From Scalesia atractyloides (Eukaryota; Streptophyta; Magnoliopsida; Asterales; Asteraceae): DNA of 64,000 bases. How positions within the stretch are numbered: the first letter of the stretch is position 1; each line of letters starts with the position of its first letter. This document shows positions 1 through 12,326 of this stretch, in pieces. The notes under the pieces were generated by a model. That model ran no database searches. It saw nothing but the letters and a program-made list of their open reading frames with translations, and was not told the DNA's origin. The translations under genes and the position numbers were made by a program. The DNA lies in NCBI GenBank assembly GCA_947069175.1, contig CAMTDV010000030.1, positions 93,553,916 to 93,617,915 on the forward strand, given 5' to 3'.

Positions 1-1020
1 AATCACTCTACAAATGATCCTACAGAGTAATTTTGATAATTACCCTACGACCAAATATTTACAAAAATACCATCACATTTTTTTGTATTTTTCTTCAATT
101 TGTATGTTTAGTACGTTAATTTTATTTTCACAATAACTTAACTCATATTCAATAATACCAAGCAAAGGTGAGGTGAAATTAGGCCATCCTAAACCTAATG
201 TTCTTCTTTATCTCATAAATTGAGATATACATTCAGATGATGCCACGTGGAAAAGGTGATCAAATTCAGGAGTGACATGTGGCACTGCATCATGTGATGA
301 TCTTCCAATAGAAACTCATAATTATGATGTGGCAGGATAACATCTACGAACATATTATATGTACTCTTTCGCACATTGTTTATCCACTTGAGTAAAGAAA
401 ATATGGCACAAATGCTATCAAACATGTTTCGTAATTCGTAGAAATTTAATAATACTTTAAGATTGGTAAGAATAAAGATTTTTAAATAAAATAATCCTAA
501 TTAAACTATTATTAGCATTCACTAGAAAAGCATAAAGTTGAGTCGTATGTGAATGATATTTTAGGCTGACAGTAAAACCGTATGTTAAATAAAAGATGGA
601 TTTTAAACGTACAGCTGTAGAGATATGAATCTAAAATCATTGCATGGTTGTTTTTTGTGTTTAATTTGAGCAACTTGAACAAACCATTGTACTTTAAAAC
701 ATTGTTGTAATTAGTTTAAACTTATTGTGGTAATTGGACAATTTAGAGGCAATGTTTTAACTGCTTAGGAGCAAAGTTTTAACTCATCTAAAATTATCCA
801 AACCGAAGATAATAAAATTCTTGATTTTGTGGTCACCGCCTGTCATATTTCTTAAACGGTTTATGCTAACCATTTAATATTTCTTTATTCAAATAAAACC
901 TACTACATGTAACAAAGTAGATAACAGTTTATTTAATATTAAAAAAATAGATTAAACTGGATTTTTAAACAAAAAGATTAACAATTTGACCTTTAAGCCA
1001 TTTCACGATTTATATGGTCT
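1..1020. other. AT-rich intergenic DNA, nothing recognised
   Basis: No coding segment, tRNA or clear transposon end could be supported here. The sequence is AT-rich with scattered short ORFs that have no family resemblance. Confidence 0.5.
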
Positions 1021-2259
1021 CCATTTGTCACACCCCGATTTCTACGTGTATTCCGGTGGGTCCGGTGGGGAGTATCGTGACGTACAGTTGATATCATCAT
1101 AACCAATTACAACACAGAGTAACACAGCGGAAGGCTTGGAGTAAAAATAACTATGACAAACCATAGCATCCAAAGTTCGAAACATAATTATACAGATAGG
1201 TTTGTAATAAGATCCACAAGCGGATCAGAAATAAATATACACATAAAAGGGTTGACAGACTCTACAGGCACACTCTAAGGTCGCAACTCCTTAAAGTAAA
1301 TGCCCCACAGCTTCCGGCCTATTGCGTATTTGTACCTATAACTTTAATCTTTGAAAATACGTCAGTTTACACTGGTAAATACAATCAACCGACTCATTTC
1401 GAAAATCCTTTATAAAATGATTTTAAGTGCACGAGGCATATTTTCATAAATAACTTGGGACAGTACAAGAGACCTTGTATACATATTTACATGCCCGTCT
1501 TTTACATATGGGGCCCGGTACAGAAACCGAGACATGATCGACTGACACACCACTCTGAACTTTCACAAAGAAAGTAGTTAGCAATTACCCAGTGTATGCC
1601 TACACGCCATGCTTTAGTCGTGGCCACTAACACTTTAGTGAGCCAAGGATATCCCGGACACGGTCAAGCCCACCCCCAATGTTTGAGTTTTAGACAAAAC
1701 AGATCAAAACCGGGTTATGCAATTTTAGTTAATAATCACAACTGGATAAAACATAATTTCCATACCCGACCAAGCGGTAATAATTTACCATATCCCAAGC
1801 TCGTAAAGGGAAAATAGGTTAAGAGTATTTACCTGAAGTTAAGTCTTCGAAAAATCAGAACTCAGCCGCAGATCAATGACAAGCACAAGCACAATTTACT
1901 GGAAGGCGTTCAGTCTGGAGTGATTGTAATTATTAACCAATATTAGAATGCTAACGGGTCCTTAGTTAAGTCTTAGACTTGAACCGGTTAGTCTTACGCT
2001 AAAACAATACAGTATGATACGCTAGATTAAGCGGTGACCGGAATAGGATGTTAGTTGGACCCGACAAGTATATAAACTTGTCTAATATAGGTAAACCAAC
2101 AACATTCTGGATTTTGATAAAGAAATGACAAAGTTAAACTTGTTTCGGTTAAATTACGTAAACTAGTCACGTATGCTTAACCGTAAGCGTATAAGCGAAA
2201 CCGGGTAACCGAATGAGTCGTATACAAGTTCCATATAAAAATATATTTAAGGTATGTTA

Positions 2260-3060
2260 ACAAATCAATGGGTTTCCAAATATAGGCCCGTAATGTATTT
2301 AAAACCGATTTATGCCTCATAAGGGCATGTTGGTCATTTTAAAGTTTATAAAAGATGTGTAATAAGAATATGATGTCAGGGTCGTTAATATTTGGTAAAA
2401 ATACTTATTTTATGATGTTATAACAGTAGGATATCAAATATATGTGTGTTTGACGGTTTTGAAATAAACTATGTCCCGTAAGGGCGTTTTAGTAATTTCA
2501 CACATCGCTTTGTAGTCAAAATGGGGTTCTGAGTTCAGGACTTGTACTTACTGTTAATTTGATGCAAATAAGTTTATAAATCAATAGGTAACAAGACTTG
2601 GCTCATAGTTATGGTTTTAAACCATACTATGCGCGTAAATGCCGTTAAATTCGATATTTTAAGGTAAACTGAAATCATGACCTGTTTTATATAACCAAAA
2701 TATGTTATTTATCATGTTACATAAGTAGGTAAAAGATTTGGTCATAAAAAGTTTAATTAAAGTCATTTTACGCGAAAAAGGGTAGTTCGGTCATTTATCG
2801 GCATTTAACGAATCTTAGGCCTTTTATTCAGTTTATAATCTGAATAAATATCCCAATATGTCCTGCATATCTTATTACATCAGTAGATATTTCGTTTTGA
2901 TGATAAAACCATGCTTAATCTTTCTAAAATGCCGAAAAGGGCATTTTAGTCGTTTTAGAAGCATATTTTACGTCTTTTATCAAAACTTGATTCCTGGTCA
3001 GATTCTTGACATCAAAATAATCAAATTATATTTACAAATCAGTTTATAGCTTATTTTTAC
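2260..3060. repeat. Degenerate subrepeat array, period about 155 bp, inside the 3.2-kb element
   Basis: Related phrases recur at roughly even spacing: a core like AGTAGGTA/AATAGGTA near 2265, 2426, 2585, 2725 and 2880, each followed about 70 bases later by AAGGGCNNTTTNGT-like text (GTAAGGGCGTTTTAGTAA, AAAAGGGCATTTTAGTCG). Units are strongly diverged, so I read this as about five old tandem copies. The count and period are by eye. Confidence 0.4.
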
Positions 3061-3949
3061 ATGCATGGATGTTTAAAACCTTGATTTGTACAAAAAGGAC
3101 CTTTTTGCAAAAAGTTTAAGTAATTTAACGGAACTTGCATAAAAACTCAGATTTTTTAAGGAACCATGCAGTATAACTTTAAGAGGTTATACTACACCTA
3201 ATCATGGTCCTGAAATGACGTAAAGTCAGTAGCCTGAGTGGCTAAATCGGGTCAGAATCGAAAGTTAAAGAAAAAGTCAAATCTTGCGACTTTCGGTTGC
3301 AAACCGATTCTAGACCAAGGCTTGATGAGTCAAATCAATTTATATAAGTTCTAATACTTATTTTTAAGTTGTTTATGCATCAAAACATATTTTATAACAT
3401 CTATATAGTCAGTTATGCATTTTTATGAAATCTGGCCAATTTGACTTTCGTTGACTTTTGGTTTGACTCGTCAATTGATCAAGAATTCGTGGTAATCAGG
3501 AGGTGCCTTTTTTAGGTATTAACACCTACAACATTACAATCACGTAGCCACTTTCATCACGATCAATGGCTAGATTATCATGGATTTAGCTCAAAGTCAA
3601 GGCGTTTTTACGACGGGACTTTGATCTAAGCTTTAAACCGAATGAAATCAACTTAGCACGAATTGAAACACTTACATATGGTCCAAGGGTTGCTAGGAAC
3701 AAAAGGAATGCTTCAAAAATGGTCAGGAGCTCCTCCTAGGTGCACTTGGTGAATTAAGTTGATGAAGAATGGTTGCAACTTACAAAATTCACCTCATAAA
3801 TGGTCATGGAGGAGTCCAGAGGATTGCCAGGTGTTATAGGACGTACATAAAGGTTCTAGGACGTGGCAAGCATACAAGGATGGTGCCAAAACTCGACAAA
3901 TGTGGCAGAACATGCTGCTGCCACCTTTCTGTTCACTGGCAGGTCCTTG

Positions 3950-4055
3950 CGGACCGTATGGGTTATGCCTTACGGTCCGTAAGGACCTCAGGCGCCCATA
4001 GTTTTCGAAAGCCATGCGCACCGTATGGCTATAGCCTTGCGGTCCGCAAGGCCCA
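3950..4055. repeat. Paired palindromic hairpins (CCTTACGGTCCGTAAGG type)
   Basis: CCTTACGGTCCGTAAGG is a near-perfect palindrome. Diverged neighbours occur within 80 bases (CCTTGCGGACCGTATGG and CCTTGCGGTCCGCAAGG). The same palindrome occurs at about 45930-45975, suggesting it is a conserved part of this LTR family. Confidence 0.55.
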
Positions 4056-4478
4056 AATTTTTTTTCAAAATTTGGCATTTTGCCACATTAGCCCCTCAAC
4101 TTATATTCCGAGGCATATGAGGATTATAATCGAGCGTTTCAACGACTTTGGTCCCTCCGGTTTCAGCACACGGCCTATGAGGATTACCGGGGCACATGTC
4201 GGAAACATATTGGACGTAAAAACACGTAGTGTTACACCATTTCATCCTTAACCATTATATAATTAGATCAACTCCTAGATCACTTATTACACACTCGACA
4301 TATAAACACCTTTTTTTTTTGTTTAGACTTAGGTGCAACATTATAGTTTGAGTATAACACCTCTATATATTAAAAAAAATAACTTTAAAATAATCTGTTG
4401 ATGAACTTGTGATTATAACTATACTTATTTAAATACATATATTATATAATTATACACAGATTTCTTTTGATCAAATAA

Positions 4479-5029
4479 GACCCTTCGTAGTGGTACGCGA
4501 CATAACGGCCAAACCAGGCTATGACTCCCATCACGCCGCCGCACACCACCCCAGTGTCACATTGCGGATTCCGACCTCCCTCGTGAAGATTATTAGTCCT
4601 TCTCACACACATATATATACATATATATAGGGTCGGGATCTTAAGAGAAGTCCACCCTATTTAAGAAACTTGAGAAGCATTCTGGACCACACATTTCTTT
4701 AAGCTTTTCGTAATATACACATATGTATAGTTTAAAATTGATTGTATACATATATGTATATTGAATTATACATATATGTATATAGTTAATTTTAAACTAT
4801 ACATATGTATATATTACGAAAAACTTTGAGAAAATGTGTGGTCCAGAATACTTCTCAAGTTTCTTAATTAGCCTAATGCTTCTCACATGATCCTAACCAT
4901 ATATATTTTTGAAGGGTTTTAACCCCACTACACACCTATGTCGATAGAATTCCCCTTTGTTACGTAAATGCCACGTGTCTAATAACCCCACATGATGGGG
5001 GTAAAGGAGGGTGACCACTACATATGGCC
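4479..5029. mobile_element. Tourist-like (PIF/Harbinger) MITE containing a nested MITE
   Basis: The left end GACCCTTCGTAGTGG is matched by an inverted right end, read from the minus strand as GGCCATATGTAGTGG. The flank is TAA on the left (4476-4478) and TGA on the right (5030-5032), a mutated 3-bp TAA duplication. Removing 4630-4898 leaves about 280 bp that resembles the element at 34260-34599, including an internal run of ACACACATATATATACAT type. It carries CCACGTGTC at 4971-4979, about 1.06 kb upstream of the NAC start codon. Confidence 0.55.
4630..4898. mobile_element. Palindromic MITE with about 100-bp inverted repeats
   Basis: The two halves are near-perfect inverted repeats. The left arm holds GAAACTTGAGAAGCATTCTG and CTATACATATGTAT-type text, mirrored in the right arm around a centre near 4767. 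Ends are GGGTCGGGATC on the left and GATCCTAACC on the right, with ATATATA on both flanks as a possible target duplication that cannot be separated from the simple repeat. RNA from it would fold into one long hairpin. Confidence 0.65.
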
Positions 5030-6035
5030 TGATAATATATATTGATGTGTAATTATATACATATTTCAGTATCTACAAACTGCAAGGTCGGCGACAGTAG
5101 TTGCTGCCTTCTACTGGTTGCCATGGGCGGCAAGGGGAATAGTGCCAGAACAAGTTTTTTTATTTGAAAAAAGGTTTTTTTATATGTAAAAATTAGCGAT
5201 TTTTTATAAAAAAAATTATAAAAAAGAAAAAATTTGCATGTTTTTTAGCTTTTTTTAGTTTTCTCATTTATATCCAGTTTTCTCATGATCCTCTCTGTGG
5301 AGTATTGTTGTGTTTGGCTTTTATCATTTTTCATGTGAAAAGTTATTCATCGTAAACATTTTTCTATCTTTTATGGATTTTTAGTTCCGAGTTATGTGGT
5401 TCGGGCAGTTAGAATCATATACAACATTGGTCTCAATGATGTGTAAGGAGTAAGAAGTTTATATCCAATCTATTAAATTTCATATATTAAACACCTTGAT
5501 TATGCATATTCCTTGTTCAAAAAAGAACAATGCCTTTTAATAAAGAAGCAAAATCGAAGATATTAAGTTATTTAAAATTACTAGGTATAATGGTGGAAAT
5601 TATGTCAACAAATATCGGTATCTTAATTTAGAATTCTAATCAAGTATGCCCATACAAAAGAAGTTTGTTAAAGCACCACAAATAAGAAAAAGGGAAAAGA
5701 AATATTCCCAAAGGGTATGGCTTATTCATATTAAAATAATACTTGTTTGTGTAGCCTAATCTTGCAAGTATGGGCACATGCCAAATGCCCATTGGTAGTA
5801 TGCATATAAAAAGTCAAAAGTCAACACAACCAATCAAAATCAACAACGAAGTTATCCCTTCACAAATGGACAAAACACACTCAAATAAATTCTCATCATT
5901 TATCCTTGCAAACATTTCAAACATATTCACTTCTCTTCCCCCTTTTTTATTCTCTAAACTCCTACCATCTCATATCTTCTTTCATATACACTTTTAACAT
6001 ATTTTCTAGCACCCTTTTTCATAACTTTGGTTAAC
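5030..6035. other. NAC upstream region, low-complexity AT stretches
   Basis: This holds the T/A-rich run at about 5150-5260 and the presumed promoter and 5'UTR of the NAC gene. No other coding unit is seen. Confidence 0.5.
5805..5810 (+). promoter_or_regulatory. Candidate TATA box of the NAC gene
   Basis: TATAAA in the context TGCATATAAAAAG, 231 bp upstream of the NAC ATG. A start about 30 bp downstream would give a 5'UTR of about 200 nt. Position is the only support. Confidence 0.35.
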
Positions 6036-7115
<1,080 letters not shown>

Positions 7116-7778
7116 TTCTATTACACAATGGAATTGATATTTATAGAAAGACAATGATGAAATAGTCTATTAAATAGAATAGAAGTGGCAAAAAGATAGA
7201 TAGTTTTATAATTGTAAAATAGTCATAAATGGGAGGTGAAATGGGGGGTGTGTGTGTTGTGTGTTGGTTGTTTGGGTTGGGGGTGGTTTCTTTTTTGTTT
7301 TTATTTATTTTTTAATCAATAGTTATTAACTTCAAATGGTTTAATGTTTTAAGTTCCCAAATAACTGATGTAGTGTATTATAATTTGGGCCTGATAAATT
7401 ATTGATTTGGTACACATTTGACAAAACTAGAGTTCAATCCCTTGAATTTAGACATGTTTCGTAATTTGGTAAGTGATATGACTCTAACAAATTACTAATA
7501 ACCAACCTTAAGGCGAATAATTACAAGAATAATAATAAAAAACACAAGAATATAACGTGGTTTACTGGATCTATGTGATTGAGTTATGTGCACGATAGTT
7601 TACCATTGCTTGTTTATATAGTAGTTGGACACGTAATTGATGTCTTCTTCCCAAAGGTTGCATAATCAACCCAAAATTAATTAAATTCATATGGCTCAAG
7701 CCCGAAATTCCAAACGGACCTAGCCAAGGTGTTTTGTGTCTTAACGATAAGCGTCATACTACTATAACTACATTCTAA
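7116..7778. other. NAC 3' flank, nothing further recognised
   Basis: 3'UTR and intergenic AT-rich sequence, with a GT-rich patch at 7245-7300 (repeated GTGTGT and GGGTTGG). No gene or mobile-element end is supported before the TAA at 7776. Confidence 0.45.
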
Positions 7779-8068
7779 GACCATATGTAGTGGAATAGCT
7801 AGCAAGTTCAAAAGTTACTACTACGTCATTACCACGTGGACAGTAAGAGCAATAACTTAACTACACATTGATAAAGGTGTAGTAGTTTAACTAAAAACAT
7901 AATTACTATTTTAGTTTTTAATTTATAAAAAAATGTGAATCGGGCAATGATTGGTCAGAAAAAAAAATCTTGCCCCACACCCCAAGGGGGCGCTGGGCAG
8001 GTACAAATGCCTCGGATCAATTTAAGATAAATATCCTTTCCGGTCTTAGTATGTAACCACACATGGTC
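7779..8068. mobile_element. Tourist-like MITE with TAA target duplication
   Basis: The left end GACCATATGTAGTGG is matched by an inverted right end reading GACCATGTGTGGTTA from the minus strand. TAA flanks both sides (7776-7778 and 8069-8071). At 290 bp with no coding capacity, ends and 3-bp TAA duplication fit PIF/Harbinger non-autonomous elements. The ends resemble those of the element at 4479-5029. Confidence 0.6.
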
Positions 8069-8071
8069 TAA

Positions 8072-9957
8072 GCTGTGTGTTTTGGACCTTAACACTTTAT
8101 TTTAATAAAAAAAAATCATATTTTATTGTATTTAAAAAAGTTGTCCTTAAATGCATGTTGGCTAGCTAGTAAATATCCATTTTGGACATTCAATGAACCT
8201 TGTTTGAAGGTGAGTTAAATAAAACGGCAAAAACCCTTCGTGTTGAGCTCTTTACAATAACACCAAAACTCATTTGATATGATTAACCTAAGGTAAAAAA
8301 AATATTAAAAATAACCCGTGTATTAACTTTTACGGTAAATCATGAAACAAACAAAGTCGTACACGATAATTTACAAATTTAAAACACGTAATTTATTATG
8401 ACAACAATTCCATATCGAATTCGCACTTTATTTATTATTTAACCAGTCTTATCATCTTATCGTATAAAATACACCGTCTAAAAGCAAGCTCTAGATATTT
8501 GTGATATGTAATATGGATACATAGAGAAATATCTAAGACCGCTTTCGACCATACGTTTCCATGTATCGTGTTTCTTTTGAGTTGAGTTTAGCAAAATGAT
8601 TAAAAGTTTGTGATATAGACAAAAATGGAAAGTTTAAATGGAGTTTATTGGCAATTTGGTGTGGTAGCCTGGTAGGTGTGGACCAATTAAAATAAAGCAT
8701 TGTTTTAAGTGTTAACATTTAATTGGGATTAAGGTCTTGTTTGGTAGGAGTTTACATCACTTGAGATAATTAGCAAAGTGTTTTGAGTCTTGAGAGATAA
8801 AATGTTTTCATAGTTCCAGGTGAGTGGCTATCGAACACGCAATTTTATCGGTTTTACTGAACCGGTTCTTTCAAAACCAGACGGAGTCATAAACAAGTTA
8901 AAATCACATATACGTATGGAGTAAATATGATTTTCAAAGAAATAATACTAAATTCTGAAAATTCGATCGAGGCACTGATTTGGTTCGCCAATTCAATCGA
9001 TCGGTGCAATAACCGGCCTACTCAAATTATGATAGTTTAATCAGACTTATTATATAGGCGGTTCTCAATCTGACTGACAAATCCAATCTGATTCCAAGAA
9101 AACTGGTTAAAACCAAAATATTATTTCACGTGTTTAAAGTTATATATCCTATATGTGAAATTACAAAGAAAAATGAATAGAGGCAGGTAGCTCGGTGCCT
9201 AACTCTTTTTTGTGCCATGATTCTGAAATTTGTGTGTTCTCACGTATGTAAAGGAAGATTGAGAAAACGACGACGCCTTTACTCCCCCCCCCCCTCTCAT
9301 TTCTGCTTTCCACCATCTTGGTCTCCACCATCTCCTATGTGTAACCGTGTTCGGCGGTGCATGGTGGTGGTGGTGGTGGTGAACTCAGATCTATATACCA
9401 TTTCACCAGTTAAAATTTTTTTGTTGAGTCTAAACATATGTAAGTTGAGGATATGTTATAACACCTGCACATAACATACATGTGTAGGTATTAGTTATAA
9501 TGAAAAGGAAACATATAAACATATTAGTTTGTTGGTTTCTATGTACATACCCATATACATTAATATTCATATATGAATTAAAAATTATATAAATTTAATA
9601 AAAAGTTAGATGAGTGTTGAAATGTGTTATTATAATTGGGTTGTATACACATAATTCCTTAAATATTATCAATCGTCAAGTGCTTCATAACTATAACTGA
9701 ATCGTAACTGACATAATTGAACCAAAACAAAAACCGCTAGTTTGGTTTTTGGATTTTGAATAACCGAAAATTTCGGTTCTGTTTTCAGATAACAGTTTTC
9801 AATACCGAAAATAATCGAACCGACTGATAAGTAACAATAGCAGGCCCAGTCCATATATTTTTTGTTTAAGTTTAAATGTTTAACCTATGTTATTAAGAAT
9901 TATCAATTTTATTTTTAATTGTTAAGTATTTATAATAAGAATATTAACATATTTATA
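8072..9957. other. Intergenic repeat-like DNA, no gene
   Basis: AT-rich sequence with patches such as AACCGGTTC near 8860 and TTTCGGTTCTGTTTTCAG near 9770, which look like eroded hAT-type MITE interiors without defined ends. A run of nine C at 9284-9292 and a GGTGGT run at 9362-9380 are low complexity. No coding exon is recognised. Confidence 0.4.
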
Positions 9958-10150
9958 AGAGTAAAATGCTCGGGTAGTTCCTGTGGTTTGTCAAAATTTC
10001 ACCTATAGTCCTCAACTTTTTAAAATTACACCCCTGGTCCCTGTGGTCTGACAGGTTGTTACTTGGATAGTTCCTAAAGCGGATGGAGGTTAGTTTTCTT
10101 GGTTAAGTGACTATGAAATAACTAAATTGCCTTTACTTAAAAGAAATTAA
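9958..10150. repeat. Dispersed repeat arm (GTTCCTGTGGTTTG type)
   Basis: Contains GTTCCTGTGGTTTGTCAAAA and GGTCCCTGTGGTCTG, phrases shared in style with the MITE at 32001-32302. Only one arm is clear, so the element boundary is not defined. The Harbinger insertion at 10257 lies just downstream. Confidence 0.4.
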
Positions 10151-10256
10151 ACATAAGTGGGCCCACCTAGAACCACCCTCATCTTCCTCCTCCATCTTCT
10201 ACCATTGTCGAATTATCCAGAACCATCTTTTTTAATTCTTTTAGTTCACACAATAT

Positions 10257-12326
10257 TTAGGCTTTCTCCAATGCAAATGGCGTCCTTAGACGCCCTTAGC
10301 TGCCACATCATATCCTTACCATCCTTAAAAATCCTTATAAATCCTTAAAAACCACCAAGTTCATCTCCAACCATACAAAATCCTTACATATCCTTACATT
10401 TTCCATATCACCGCCCATTTTTATTTAAGTTTAACCATTTTTTCTTTAGTTCACTTACTTAAATTATTAAAATATATTCAAATAAATTAAATGATTAGAT
10501 AATTAATATAAGTAATTTAACTAAAAAAAAAAACATAAAACATAGAATTGCATTACCTAAAAACAAAAGTAAACTAGATTTAAAAACAAACATTTTAGAA
10601 ATAAACATAAAGTACTCTCGGTTAATCCATGTTATACTTTGCCTTAATCCTAGCACACTCAATGTCATGTCGGGCTTTTTGAACCGGGTCCATGTGAGCA
10701 GTCGGGATGTAAAGTATTTTTTTTCTCTTTACATTCCAAATAGTCTGTCATATGAACTCTCCAATCACCAATCGCTTGTTGCTTAAGAGATAGAGTTTCG
10801 TTTAACCGGTCAAGTAGTTCTTCTTTCTTTTCTTCGTAAGAAGATCATGCCTTGGCTTTCCTCTTAACCTTATCCTTTGCCTTTGCTTTGTACCTCCCGG
10901 TTGGCCTTTGTGTTGGTTCAACCTCAGCATGAACAAAATTTTCATCATCATCATACACATGGACATCATCATCTAGTGAGATGCCATAATCCTCTACCGA
11001 ACAACATATACATACCCTTCCATGCAGTTGGACAATTTCTCCAAGTCCAATGCATACAATCAATTACAAGCATTCCCGGGAAGCCATGCACATTTAAATG
11101 CTCCTCGAGTAACCGTTCGACATCAGTTTCATTTGGTTTTCTAAGGTATTCTTCACCAAAAATTTCAATAATTGAACTACAAAACTTTTGTAAACAAAGG
11201 ATAGCGGTAGACTCATCAATGCGTACATATTCATCAATTTCATCAGCCGCTACGCCGTATGCCAACTGACGAATAGCTGTTGTGCATTTTTGTTGAGGTG
11301 AAAGACCCTTTCTACCTATTGCGTCAAATCTCTATGAAAACCACATATTATCTTCTTTTAACCTCTCAACAATTCGATTAAATAGACGAATGCTCATCCG
11401 AAATCGTCTTCTAAAGAAATGCTCGGGGAACACCGGATTGGGAGCAAAATAATCGTTCCACATACGATTATCACCATCTTCACGACACCTTTCAATGTAC
11501 TTGCGTTTCACCTTTTGTCGAGTAGAACCGATGGCCTCATCATTGTCGTGCACCAAAATTGTTGCGCAATTATTTCAATATCATCTGACATTAGTTCTTC
11601 AAATTTTGCAAGATCCATAAACGGATTTAGTGCACTCATTTTGTTTGTATGGATTTAAAGAAAGAAATGAGGTAGAATTTGGTGATTTGGGATATAATTT
11701 TGGTGAGATAGGTGATGAAATTATATGCTTTCTATGTGTATATATCTTCCAACGAAATTATATGCTTTCTATGTGTATATATCTTCCAACGAGATTTAAA
11801 AAGTTTGGTGTAATTAAATGGAGTTGGTGTAATTAAATAAAATATCTTTTTAAATAGTTATGTGAAAATTTAATAAGAAAAAATTAAAATCAAATATATA
11901 CTACCAATGCATATAATATATTAAATGATTTTAATGACTCAACAACCAATAAACCAACCCCTGCATTTGGCAAACCAAACAAATCTTAAAAACAACATAG
12001 AAATTGCATACATAAAAAGCATTGTAATGAAAACTACTGAAAAAAAAAAAAACTACTACAAAGCTATTAATATTATTTAATAAATGAAGTAAAATATGGG
12101 CGAAAAGAACAAACGAAAATAGTGATCGAGTTGTTGAGTATATGAATTGGTTGGTGGGGTGGTGTAATCAATTAATTATGACAAAGAATAAACAAATATA
12201 TATATTAAACATGCAGACGTATTTAAGATGAGTTAAGGATGAAAATCAATGGGCCCTTAACTTTGGATAACATCCACATCATCATGGACATCACCCTTAC
12301 ATACAGGCGCATTGGAGAAAGCCTTA
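10257..12326 (-). mobile_element. PIF/Harbinger transposon, intact ends, internally deleted transposase
   Basis: Perfect 15-bp terminal inverted repeats, GGCTTTCTCCAATGC, lie at 10260-10274 and inverted at 12309-12323. TTA is duplicated at 10257-10259 and 12324-12326. This is the classical PIF/Harbinger signature. The 2064-bp element carries a broken minus-strand transposase (10856-11640). A 39-bp tandem duplication occurs at about 11715-11790. Ends remain suitable for mobilisation in trans, but the enzyme is dead. Confidence 0.9.
10856..11640 (-). pseudogene. Harbinger/ALP1-like transposase-nuclease remnant
   Basis: Read on the minus strand, the start near 11640 (MSALNPFMDL) leads after a frameshift into 11332-11556 (FRRRFRMSIRLFNRIVERL), then after another break into 10969-11265 (YGVAADEIDEYVRIDEST, IDCMHWTWRNCPTAWKGMY). 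These match the N-terminal and first catalytic parts of the DDE_Tnp_4 nuclease family found in PIF/Harbinger transposases and plant ALP1-like proteins. The text then jumps to an acidic-plus-basic tail (10856-11005, HVYDDDE then Lys/Ala-rich), so the segment holding the later catalytic acidic residues is missing. The enzyme would act on its own element's ends; this copy cannot. Frameshifts, at least one stop and the internal deletion make it a pseudogene. Confidence 0.88.

Larger units (their letters stand above)
1021..4241. mobile_element. 3.2-kb TG...CA element (probable long solo LTR) with CCATT target duplication
   Basis: The element runs from 1026 (TGTCACACCCCGATT) to 4236 (...GTGTTACA) and is flanked by the same five bases, CCATT, at 1021-1025 and 4237-4241. 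TG...CA ends plus a 5-bp duplication are the hallmarks of LTR-retrotransposon integration. No gag, reverse transcriptase, primer-binding site or second LTR is visible inside, so a solo LTR or a non-coding derivative is most likely. TGTCACACCCC also opens the 1.24-kb solo LTR at 52098. Short ORFs inside (for example 3769-4251) have no family signature. A large non-autonomous retroelement is the alternative reading. Confidence 0.75.

Noticed and set aside
3769..4251. 160-residue plus-strand ORF in the 3.2-kb element
   Set aside because: No family signature, crosses the palindromic hairpins, and the opposite strand is also partly open, as expected by chance in a GC-richer patch.
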